In this document: one piece after another, positions 1-5,471 of the stretch
Numbering within the stretch: position 1 is the first letter of the stretch
Layout: the number at the start of each line of letters is the position of its first letter
Assembly: GCA_030615435.1 (NCBI GenBank)
Contig: JAUWZH010000145.1
Span: 1 to 6,712, forward strand
DNA length: 6,712 bases
From: Candidatus Brocadiaceae bacterium
Lineage (GTDB): Bacteria; Planctomycetota; Brocadiia; SM23-32
Direction: 5' to 3'
Translations under genes and position numbers: made by a program
Notes under the pieces: generated by a model
Seen by the model: the letters and a program-made list of their open reading frames with translations, nothing else
Database searches by the model: none
Told to the model about the DNA's origin: nothing

Positions 1-1302
1 GAAAACACCGGCCTCATCGTGACGCAGGGCTCGCGGTTCTGGATGCGCAACCTGACCTCGGGCGGCCACGACATCACCGAGATGCTCGGACGCGAGTTCG
101 ACATCCCCTTCGAGCAAGCCGAAGAGGCGAAACAGAACATCGCGCGCTCCGAGCTCGCCGGGGAACTCGTGGGCGCCATCAAACCCGCCATCCACGACCT
201 GATGGGCGAGCTGAAAACCAACCTCCAGTACTGCCGCAGGATGGGAAAGACCTCCGAGCTCGACAATGCCTACGCGGTCGGCGGGGGTTCCAGGCTTGCC
301 GGATTGAAGGCTCAGGTCCGTCAGAGTCTGGGCCTGGAGCTGCGCCAGATCCGCTCCGTGGAGCGAATCTTCGTCTCTTCCGGTGCCAACGTCGGCCTGG
401 TTCGCTCGAACCTGGACCGGCTCGCGGTGGCCATTGGCACGGGGATCAAGGCGCTTCGGAGGGCGCCGGTGCAGGTCTCCTTCGCGCCGGAATCAATGAC
501 GCGCCTGGCTCGCGCGGCGCGCGCAAGGCGGTTGCTGTTCGCCGCCGGGCTTCTGGTGTGGGCGACTGTGCTGGCCCTGTTCTTCTTCGGACGCCTCTGC
601 CGCGAGCATCTCGATCGCGCCCTCTCACAGAGTCAGCGCGTGGACGTCATGCACACCCAGAACCTCGCGCGGCTGAAGGCCGCCAGGAACAGAACGAGCG
701 TCAATGGCGAACTGGCCTACCTCCAGTCGGTGGGCCGGGGGCGCCGGCAGGCGCCTGCTCTCCTCAACGAGGTGGTTGACATCTTTCAGAAGGCCAATCG
801 CTCCCCCGAGGGACGCTTCGTGCTGAGGTCTTTCAGTTGCGTCCCTGCGGGGCCGAGCGAGCTGGACGTCACGATTGCCGGCATGGTCTCTGTCCCGCCG
901 GGAGGCAGTGCCAGGAATGCCTATCCTCTCCTCAAAAACAGGCTGGTCACGGGGCTTCGCAGCTCGCCACTGCTGGCCCGCTCGAGGGGGACGGCGCGGT
1001 TCAGCAAGGCCAAGAAGCTCGTCATCGGTCAGGGAACTCACTGGAAGCGCATGGTGCAGAACGGCGACCAGATCATGGTACACGAAGATGGTACGTGGCA
1101 CGAGGTGCAACAGGTGCGCTCGGACACCGAACTCGTTCTGACACAAGGTTTTGCGGGAGGAGATCTCGAAAGTGAGTATACGCTCTCCCGCGTAGAGGTC
1201 GAAGAGTGGGACCGTGAGTCGCTTGATTTCCTCCTGCGGGCTCAGGTCCCTGCGTCCGAAAGAAATACCAATTCCCGGTCTCTCACCGGCGATTACAGGT
1301 GA
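1..1302 (+). CDS. PilM-PilN fusion protein (type IV pilus / type II secretion platform), 5' partial
   Basis: The reading frame is open from the first base, so the true start lies upstream; the GTG at 19 is an internal valine codon. Numbered from nt 1, residues 1-150 look like the C-terminal half of a PilM actin-like ATPase: a GGHDIT segment near 21, an AEEAKQN helix near 40, and the phosphate-binding loop GGGSRLAGL near 94. A basic stretch leads into one membrane helix (about 177-197). A PilN-like periplasmic part follows: a helical region near 200-265, then beta strands from about 272. PilM recruits PilN at the inner face of the inner membrane; GspL of type II secretion has the same cytoplasmic-TM-periplasmic layout as a single chain, so this could be called GspL-like. 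Residues 330-396 are an unexpected insert, listed separately. The gene stops 33 nt before the next one, consistent with an operon. Confidence 0.8.
   Translation, partial: ENTGLIVTQGSRFWMRNLTSGGHDITEMLGREFDIPFEQAEEAKQNIARSELAGELVGAIKPAIHDLMGELKTNLQYCRRMGKTSELDNAYAVGGGSRLAGLKAQVRQSLGLELRQIRSVERIFVSSGANVGLVRSNLDRLAVAIGTGIKALRRAPVQVSFAPESMTRLARAARARRLLFAAGLLVWATVLALFFFGRLCREHLDRALSQSQRVDVMHTQNLARLKAARNRTSVNGELAYLQSVGRGRRQAPALLNEVVDIFQKANRSPEGRFVLRSFSCVPAGPSELDVTIAGMVSVPPGGSARNAYPLLKNRLVTGLRSSPLLARSRGTARFSKAKKLVIGQGTHWKRMVQNGDQIMVHEDGTWHEVQQVRSDTELVLTQGFAGGDLESEYTLSRVEVEEWDRESLDFLLRAQVPASERNTNSRSLTGDYR
988..1188 (+). other. Tail-fibre-like GT-GT-W beta-module inserted in the PilN-type domain
   Basis: This stretch encodes residues 330-396 of the PilM-PilN fusion, counted from nt 1. 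Visible in order are GTARFS, VIGQGTHW, VQNGDQI, DGTWHEV, SDTELVL and a closing EYTLSR. From memory, this order (GT, then V-x-G-x-GT-x-W, then V-x-x-GD-x-I, then a YEV-like strand, S-DT-x-L-x-L, a G-F/Y-G turn and a final YT-I strand) is the pattern of a small beta-module common in phage tail-fibre and virion surface proteins. It sits between a helix ending in SPLLARSR and the strand ESLDFLLRAQV, where an ordinary PilN would have only a short connection. The reading frame is kept on both sides, so it looks like a domain insertion and not decay. The function is unknown; a surface or binding role is a guess. Confidence 0.6.
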
Positions 1303-1335
1303 GGAACCTGAACCGTCTCCGCACGGAGGGAATGG

Positions 1336-2163
1336 ATGGTATCGGCGAAAACCAGGAGATTGATCCTTAGTTTCCTTGTGGCCCTCGTCTGGCTCGGGGC
1401 GGTCTGGTTCGTCGCCTGGACGTTCTTTCCTCTGCTGCAAGGGGTGCTTTCGTCCCACAAGGACGTGAGGGGCGCCGACCTGCTGCTCGAGGGGCGCATC
1501 AATGCAGAGGTCATCCCAAGCGAAGGCCTGATAGGACGTTACCAGGAGATCAAGGACCGGGCGATCGAAGAGGCTCAAAGGTGCGCGTCCGAATACGTGC
1601 GTCACAGCGAGTGCTTACAGAAGAGGATACTGGAAAGCTGGCGCCTGGACCCCTACGAGGTCGGCAACAACTTCCGCGATCTCAAGAGGCAGCTCGCCGA
1701 TAAGGCCGGCCACCCGGATTTCCTCGAACTCGGCAAGCTGGATGATTGGGAAAGTGAGGACACGGGCAAGCCCCGCGAGGAGGATTTCGCAGCCCTGGAG
1801 AAACGCACCTGCATCGCTTCTGTGCTGGTCGCCCTTCTGACTGCCGAACCCGGCACCGAAATTCGATTGATGGAGATTCACCCGCCCCGCAGCACCTCGG
1901 AGGCGCCGCAGGTACCCTCGGCGGACTGGATGGTCGTGCGGCACCGGACCTTCCCGGTGGACGTGCAGCTCACCACACGATTCAGCAGCCTGGGCCGTCT
2001 GACGAACCGGATCGTGACCGTTCCTCCCGGCTCCACCGAGATGCCCTGCATGGCAATCCGAAGGATCGAGGTGGAACCGGTCGAACCAATGGAAAGGGAC
2101 AGGGTAAGGGTTGAACTTAGGCTTGAGGTCTACGAGTTTTTCAGGGCCGGAGAATCGAACTGA
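1336..2163 (+). CDS. PilO/GspM-like bitopic membrane protein
   Basis: This 275-residue protein starts at the ATG at 1336, which has GGAGGG (1325-1330) five bases upstream. A short basic cytoplasmic tail (KTRR) precedes one membrane helix at about residues 9-32. A mainly helical, charged stretch (about 45-165) follows, as in the coiled-coil stalk of PilO. The C-terminal third (about 195-270) contains the strand and helix series FPVDVQLTTRFSSLGRL, then AIRRIEVEPV, then RVRVELRLEVYEF. This matches the ferredoxin-like fold of PilO and GspM, including the usual Y-x-F ending. PilO pairs with PilN to link the cytoplasmic ATPase to the secretin, which fits its place directly after the PilM-PilN fusion. 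Overall sequence identity to named PilO proteins looks low, so the assignment rests on architecture and position. The stop is followed after one base by the next ATG. Confidence 0.65.
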   Translation: MVSAKTRRLILSFLVALVWLGAVWFVAWTFFPLLQGVLSSHKDVRGADLLLEGRINAEVIPSEGLIGRYQEIKDRAIEEAQRCASEYVRHSECLQKRILESWRLDPYEVGNNFRDLKRQLADKAGHPDFLELGKLDDWESEDTGKPREEDFAALEKRTCIASVLVALLTAEPGTEIRLMEIHPPRSTSEAPQVPSADWMVVRHRTFPVDVQLTTRFSSLGRLTNRIVTVPPGSTEMPCMAIRRIEVEPVEPMERDRVRVELRLEVYEFFRAGESN

Positions 2164-2164
2164 G

Positions 2165-2494
2165 ATGAGAAAACACGCCGCAAAAATCCTCCTTGCGCTG
2201 TTTTTCGCGGCTTTCGTCGCCAGTCTCTGGCTCGGCGCCGACTGGCTGGGCAGGATCAAGCGCCGCTCCGGCCGCGTGGAAGGCCTCGCGATAGAGTACG
2301 AACGCTACCTGCTCGGGGAAATAGGCGCCCCGGAGGTCTCCCAGGAGTTTCAGAGCGGCGAAATACTCAGCCGCATCCAGAAAGACTGGGCAAGTGGGTT
2401 CTCCGCCCGCGATTATCCGCCCAATATTCTGATGACGCCGGGGTCCCGCAGCGGCGCTAGGGTACCCGGCCGGCGGGGGTTTGGCCCCCCATGA
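2165..2494 (+). CDS. Small bitopic protein of the pilus operon, possibly truncated
   Basis: The ATG at 2165 lies one base after the preceding TGA, which suggests translational coupling; no strong ribosome binding site is close by. The 109-residue product has a basic start (MRKHAAK), one membrane helix at about residues 8-27, and a charged helical segment (about 30-85, EYERYLL, then SGEILSRIQKDW). I do not recognise it. Its layout (short cytoplasmic tail, single helix, periplasmic remainder) resembles the gene before it and suits another component of the same platform. The last 20 or so residues are rich in G, P, R and S and look like read-through of non-coding GC-rich DNA. The gene also overlaps the convergent nnrD by 38 bases. 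A longer ancestral gene cut near 2440 is possible, as is a naturally short protein. An upstream TTG at 2111 would extend it into the previous gene and is unlikely. Confidence 0.5.
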   Translation: MRKHAAKILLALFFAAFVASLWLGADWLGRIKRRSGRVEGLAIEYERYLLGEIGAPEVSQEFQSGEILSRIQKDWASGFSARDYPPNILMTPGSRSGARVPGRRGFGPP

Positions 2495-3413
2495 CGGCGG
2501 CGCGGACGGCCTCAGGGTCTGCAGCCCGACCGTGCCCCGCGCGGCTCAATTCCTCAAGGTGCCTGAAAACCTCGGGCACACACTCCAGGACGTCCTCGGC
2601 CACGAGAGAGAGCTCCCCCATCCGGGAGGCTGCGAGGTCTCCGGCCAGTCCGTGTGCGAAGGCGCCGAGCCGGGCCGCATCGAACGCATCCAGCCCCTGG
2701 CACAGCAGCCCCGCAATCAGGCCCGTCAGCACGTCCCCCATGCCCCCCGTCGCCATTCCCGGGTTGCCGGTCTCGTTGATACAGACCCGCTCTCCGTCAG
2801 TGACGACCGTCCGGTGTCCCTTCAGGACCACAATGGCGCCGTGCTCGCGGGCAAAACGCCGGGCCGTCCCCTCGCGGTCGGCCTGGACCTCGAGCGTGCT
2901 TGCGCAGCCGGTCAGGCTCCTCATCTCCCCTGGATGAGGTGTCAGGACCGTTGCCTCAGCCCGTCCGCGCAGTGGCCGCAGGTCGCCGGCGAGCGCGTTC
3001 AGCCCGTCTGCGTCCACCACCACGGGCGCATCGAGCTCGCTGAGGAGCCGCCGCACCGCACGCCGGGTCTGCTCCGCCCTGCCCAGGCCCGGCCCTAGGG
3101 CGAAGACATCGAACCGAGCCGCCTCTTCCAGGACCTTCGAGGCCGCCTCCATGCCCAACACACCGTCCGCCGTCTCGGGCAGGGGCAAGGACATGGCGCT
3201 GCCGAGCGAGAGCTCGGCGACCAGGTTGAGGCTGCTAGGCAGTCCCAGCGTCACCAGTCCCGCTCCGGCCCGCTGCGCCGCCGAGGCCGCCATGCACCCG
3301 GCGCCGCTCATGCCGGGCGAGCCGGCCACCACCAGCACGTGGCCGAAGTCTCCCTTGTGCACCTCGGCCCGGCGCAGTGGCAGCGCAGACAGCCGCTGGC
3401 TCTCAGCGCTCAT
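2457..3413 (-). CDS. nnrD: ADP-dependent NAD(P)H-hydrate dehydratase
   Basis: NnrD dehydrates the damaged S-form of NADHX and NADPHX back to NADH and NADPH in the cytoplasm, using ADP in bacteria. The 318-residue product shows the family's ribokinase-like signatures: KGDFGHVLVVAGS at about 20-32 followed by MSGA, LGPGLG at 106-111, VVDADGLNAL near 133, LTPHPGEM at 157-164, VLKG near 196, and the catalytic glycine-rich block NPGMATGGMGDVLTG at 217-231 with the conserved Asp at 227. I chose the ATG at 3413 because a GGGGGAGGG site lies five bases upstream; the ATG overlaps the larB stop by 11 nt (ATGAGCGCTGA). A start 13 codons further up has no such support. The NnrE epimerase domain, often fused at the N-terminus, is absent. 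The last 15-20 residues are low-complexity and overlap the convergent gene. Confidence 0.93.
   Translation of the reverse strand: MSAESQRLSALPLRRAEVHKGDFGHVLVVAGSPGMSGAGCMAASAAQRAGAGLVTLGLPSSLNLVAELSLGSAMSLPLPETADGVLGMEAASKVLEEAARFDVFALGPGLGRAEQTRRAVRRLLSELDAPVVVDADGLNALAGDLRPLRGRAEATVLTPHPGEMRSLTGCASTLEVQADREGTARRFAREHGAIVVLKGHRTVVTDGERVCINETGNPGMATGGMGDVLTGLIAGLLCQGLDAFDAARLGAFAHGLAGDLAASRMGELSLVAEDVLECVPEVFRHLEELSRAGHGRAADPEAVRAAVMGGQTPAGRVP
2460..2490. repeat. Cluster of GC-rich palindromes at the convergent gene junction
   Basis: Three self-complementary elements lie side by side where the + strand pilus operon meets the - strand nnrD gene: GGGTACCC (2460-2467), CCGGCCGG (2466-2473) and a GGGGG-TTTGG-CCCCC hairpin (2475-2489). 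They fall inside the overlapping 3' ends of both genes. Neither strand has a run of T after the hairpin, so this is not a standard intrinsic terminator, although a strong GC hairpin between convergent genes may still slow or end transcription in both directions. It could also mark a rearrangement point. Confidence 0.4.
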
Positions 3414-4185
3414 CGCCGCCCTCCCCCGACGGACCCCCGGCGGCCATCTCATTGATGAGGGCCGCCATGTAGCCGGCGCCGAAACCGTTGTCTATGTTGA
3501 CCACCGCCACGCCGCAGGCGCAACTGTTGAGCATGGTCAGGAGCGGCGCCACCCCCTGGAAGCTCGCCCCGTATCCGACGCTCGTGGGCACTGCTATGAC
3601 GGGCCGGGAGACCATCCCCCCCACCACGCTCGCCAGGGCCCCTTCCATGCCCGCCACGACCACGATGGCATTGGCTTCCTGCAAGCGCTCCACGTATTTC
3701 AGCAGGCGGTGGATGCCGGCAACGCCGACGTCGCTGATCATCTCGACCTCCGCCCCCAGCACCTCCGCCGTAACGACAGCCTCGGCCGCCACGGGAATGT
3801 CGCTCGTGCCGGCGGTGAGCACCAGGACCAGCCCCTGCTGCTCTACGGGTTCCTTCTGGACCACGATGCAGCGCGCCTCTTCCCGGTATTGTGCGTCCGG
3901 GCAGGCCTCTTTCACCGCCGCGTAATGCGCGGGATCAGCGCGGGTGGCGAGCAGCAGGCTGCTGCGTTCCAGGATGTGCCGGGCAATCTCCGCCACCTGC
4001 TCGGGCGTCTTGCCCAGGCACAGGATCACTTCCTCCCGCCCGCAGCGTAGCGCCCGGTGGTGGTCTATCTTCGCGAAACCGATGTCCTCGAAGGGCAGGT
4101 AGCGGAGCGCCCGCAGGGCCCCCTCCACCGTCGTGCGTCCCTCGCTCACCTCTTGCAGCAGGCTCCTGATGCGACTCCGTTCCAT
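3403..4185 (-). CDS. larB: Pyridinium-3,5-biscarboxylic acid mononucleotide synthase LarB
   Basis: LarB carboxylates and hydrolyses nicotinic acid adenine dinucleotide to pyridinium-3,5-biscarboxylic acid mononucleotide, the first step towards the nickel-pincer nucleotide cofactor of lactate racemase and related enzymes. The 260-residue product has the family's helical N-terminal region (IRSLLQEVSEG) and a PurE-like C-terminal half: TAGTSDIPVAAEA near 124-136, ISDVGVAGIHRLL near 150-162, VVVAGMEGALASVVGG near 175-190, PTSVGYGASFQG near 200-211, and the signature LNSCACGVAVVNIDNGFGAG near 219-238. Cys222 probably corresponds to the nucleophile that attacks the pyridinium ring (Cys221 in the Lactobacillus plantarum enzyme, from memory). 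The ATG at 4185 has GGGAGGA five bases upstream, so a 24-codon upstream extension was rejected. It lies 25 nt after tsaD and overlaps nnrD. No larC, larE or larA lies in the window. Confidence 0.93.
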   Translation of the reverse strand: MERSRIRSLLQEVSEGRTTVEGALRALRYLPFEDIGFAKIDHHRALRCGREEVILCLGKTPEQVAEIARHILERSSLLLATRADPAHYAAVKEACPDAQYREEARCIVVQKEPVEQQGLVLVLTAGTSDIPVAAEAVVTAEVLGAEVEMISDVGVAGIHRLLKYVERLQEANAIVVVAGMEGALASVVGGMVSRPVIAVPTSVGYGASFQGVAPLLTMLNSCACGVAVVNIDNGFGAGYMAALINEMAAGGPSGEGGDER

Positions 4186-4210
4186 GCGGGTCCTCCCTAC
4201 GGTGTGCGGC

Positions 4211-5224
4211 TCACGGCCGGGCTTCAACCGAGAGTGGGGCAGTCCTGCCGGCCGCATGAAGGTGGTAGGCCAGCCCGGCCACCATGGCGGCGTTGTCCCC
4301 GCACAATTCCGGCGGCGTCAGCACCACCGGAAGGCCCAGGGGCGACAGCTCACTGAGAAGCCGCTGCCTCAGCGCGTTGTTGGCTCCCACGCCGCCGCCA
4401 AGGATCACGCCCGAGGCGCCGGTCTTCTCCGCCGCCAGGCGCGTCTTGCCCGCCAGCACTTCAACGACGGCCTCCTGGAAACTCGCCGCCACGTCCGCCA
4501 CGAACTGCGGAGTGTATGCGGCGCGCTCCATGTCTCTCCTGGAAGCGTTCTGGCCCAGGCAATGGTACAGGACCGCAGTCTTCACGCCGCTGAAGCTGAA
4601 ATCGAGGGTGTCGCGGTCGAGCCAGGCCCGGGGAAGGCGAACCGCCTCGGGATCGCCGCTGCGGGCCGCGCGTTCGATGGCCGGACCTCCCGGAAAGCCC
4701 AGCTTCAGCACGTTGGCCACCTTGTCGAACGCTTCGCCAGCGGCATCGTCGGTGGTCGAGCCGAGCACCCTGTGCGAGAGTGGCCCCTCGGTGAGGTAGA
4801 GGACCGTGTGCCCCCCGCTCGCCACCAGGCTCACCGCCGGCAGGGCCGGTTCCTCGCCGGAGAGCCAGGCCCCGTAGACGTGAGCCTCCAGGTGATTGAC
4901 CGCAATCAGAGGGAGGTCCAGCGCCCAACTCACCGCTTTCGCCGAGGCCAGCCCGACCAGAAGCGCCCCTATCAGCCCGGGGGTCATGGTGACGGCCACC
5001 GCGTCAACGGCAGAGAAGTCCAGCCCTGCATCGTCCAGCGCCTGCTGCATTACGGGCAGGATGTTCTCGATGTGGGCCCGGCAGGCTATCTCAGGGACGA
5101 TTCCTCCGAAGCGCTCGTGCAGTTTGTCCTGGCTGCTCACCACGTTGGAGAGGATGCGCTCCCCGTCCTCCACCACCGCGCAGGCGGTGTCGTCGCAGGA
5201 GCTTTCTATGCCGAGGATTCTCAT
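4211..5224 (-). CDS. tsaD: tRNA N6-adenosine threonylcarbamoyltransferase TsaD
   Basis: TsaD transfers the threonylcarbamoyl group from threonylcarbamoyl-AMP to A37 of ANN-decoding tRNAs (t6A), working with TsaB and TsaE in the cytoplasm. The 337-residue product has the same length as E. coli TsaD and shows the Kae1/TsaD motifs in order: MRILGIESSCDDT at the start, GGIVPEIA near 40, TPGLIGALLVG near 81, the metal-binding HLEAH (His111, His115), SGGHT near 136, TTDDAAGEAFDKVA near 157, FSGVKTA near 211, GGGVGANNALR near 276, and CGDNAAMVA near 308 with the third metal ligand (Asp310). The start at 5224 matches the conserved N-terminus; in-frame codons further upstream have no family likeness. 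It is the first gene of the tsaD-larB-nnrD operon. All key residues are present, so it should be active. Confidence 0.97.
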   Translation of the reverse strand: MRILGIESSCDDTACAVVEDGERILSNVVSSQDKLHERFGGIVPEIACRAHIENILPVMQQALDDAGLDFSAVDAVAVTMTPGLIGALLVGLASAKAVSWALDLPLIAVNHLEAHVYGAWLSGEEPALPAVSLVASGGHTVLYLTEGPLSHRVLGSTTDDAAGEAFDKVANVLKLGFPGGPAIERAARSGDPEAVRLPRAWLDRDTLDFSFSGVKTAVLYHCLGQNASRRDMERAAYTPQFVADVAASFQEAVVEVLAGKTRLAAEKTGASGVILGGGVGANNALRQRLLSELSPLGLPVVLTPPELCGDNAAMVAGLAYHLHAAGRTAPLSVEARP

Positions 5225-5237
5225 CCCGATCGCCCCG

Positions 5238-5245
5238 CCCTCCTT
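5238..5245 (-). promoter_or_regulatory. Ribosome binding site of tsaD with long spacing
   Basis: On the - strand this reads AAGGAGGG, a near-perfect Shine-Dalgarno sequence, but 13 bases separate it from the tsaD ATG at 5224 instead of the usual 5-9. No ATG, GTG or TTG lies in frame closer to it, and the protein start is fixed by the conserved MRILGIESSCDDT. A weaker GGGGCG lies nearer to the ATG. The spacing may lower translation of tsaD. Confidence 0.6.
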
Positions 5246-5276
5246 GCAGCCTCCCACACCTTCGCCGAGCGGCCCT

Positions 5277-5305
5277 ATTCTAAAGCACGGGGGCCCACTT
5301 TCCAA
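5277..5305 (-). promoter_or_regulatory. Sigma70-type promoter of the tsaD-larB-nnrD operon
   Basis: Read on the - strand, TTGGAA (5305-5300) and TAGAAT (5282-5277) are separated by exactly 17 bases. They match the -35 and -10 consensus at four and five of six positions. Transcription would start near 5270, giving a leader of about 45 nt before the tsaD ATG at 5224. The site is in the only non-coding stretch upstream of the operon. It is a sequence match only. Confidence 0.6.
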
Positions 5306-5390
5306 CTGAGATCCCCTTGCCGAGCTACCTCGTCTGAAGGACTGGGAGCCCCTTCCCCTTCTCCATCCGCCGGCCCCGAGAGCCCTCCGC

Positions 5391-5418
5391 TTGCAAACTC
5401 ACCCCACCGCAATATACT
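5391..5418 (+). promoter_or_regulatory. Sigma70-type promoter of the nicotinate phosphoribosyltransferase gene
   Basis: TTGCAA (5391-5396) and TATACT (5413-5418) are 16 bases apart and match the -35 and -10 consensus at four and five of six positions. The AT-rich -10 stands out in very GC-rich surroundings. Transcription would begin near 5425, about 47 nt before the GTG start, directly ahead of the leader hairpin. It is divergent to the tsaD promoter, with about 85 bases between the two -35 elements; nothing else stands out in that gap. Confidence 0.6.
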
Positions 5419-5427
5419 CAAGAATAG

Positions 5428-5442
5428 GCGCCGTGGCGGCGC
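5428..5442 (+). promoter_or_regulatory. Perfect inverted repeat in the leader of the nicotinate phosphoribosyltransferase gene
   Basis: GCGCCG-TGG-CGGCGC forms a six-base-pair all-GC stem with a three-base loop, extendable by one G-U pair (5427 and 5443). It begins within a few bases of the predicted transcription start and ends 16 bases before the Shine-Dalgarno sequence (5459-5464). It could be an operator for a dimeric repressor or a 5' stem-loop that stabilises the mRNA. In DNA of this GC content a short perfect inverted repeat may also arise by chance. Confidence 0.4.
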
Positions 5443-5471
5443 TGGGTTGCAATGCGCAGGGAGGAAATTGC

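Noticed and set aside
988..1188. A prophage fragment or frameshifted foreign gene within the PilM-PilN gene.
   Set aside because: The frame is continuous on both sides and no phage gene, integrase or attachment repeat is visible, so a domain insert is a better reading than a prophage remnant.
625..1605. A 326-codon open frame on the - strand opposite the PilM-PilN fusion and the start of the PilO-like gene.
   Set aside because: The + strand genes there have membrane helices, PilM motifs and a good ribosome binding site. The - strand translation is compositionally odd and crosses the gap between two + strand genes.
2475..2490. Intrinsic terminator at the convergent junction.
   Set aside because: A GC hairpin is present but no T tract follows on either strand, and it lies inside both reading frames, so I recorded it only as a palindrome cluster.
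3151..4050. A 299-codon open frame on the + strand opposite nnrD and larB.
   Set aside because: It is a shadow of nnrD and larB; the product is H-, R- and A-rich with no domain.
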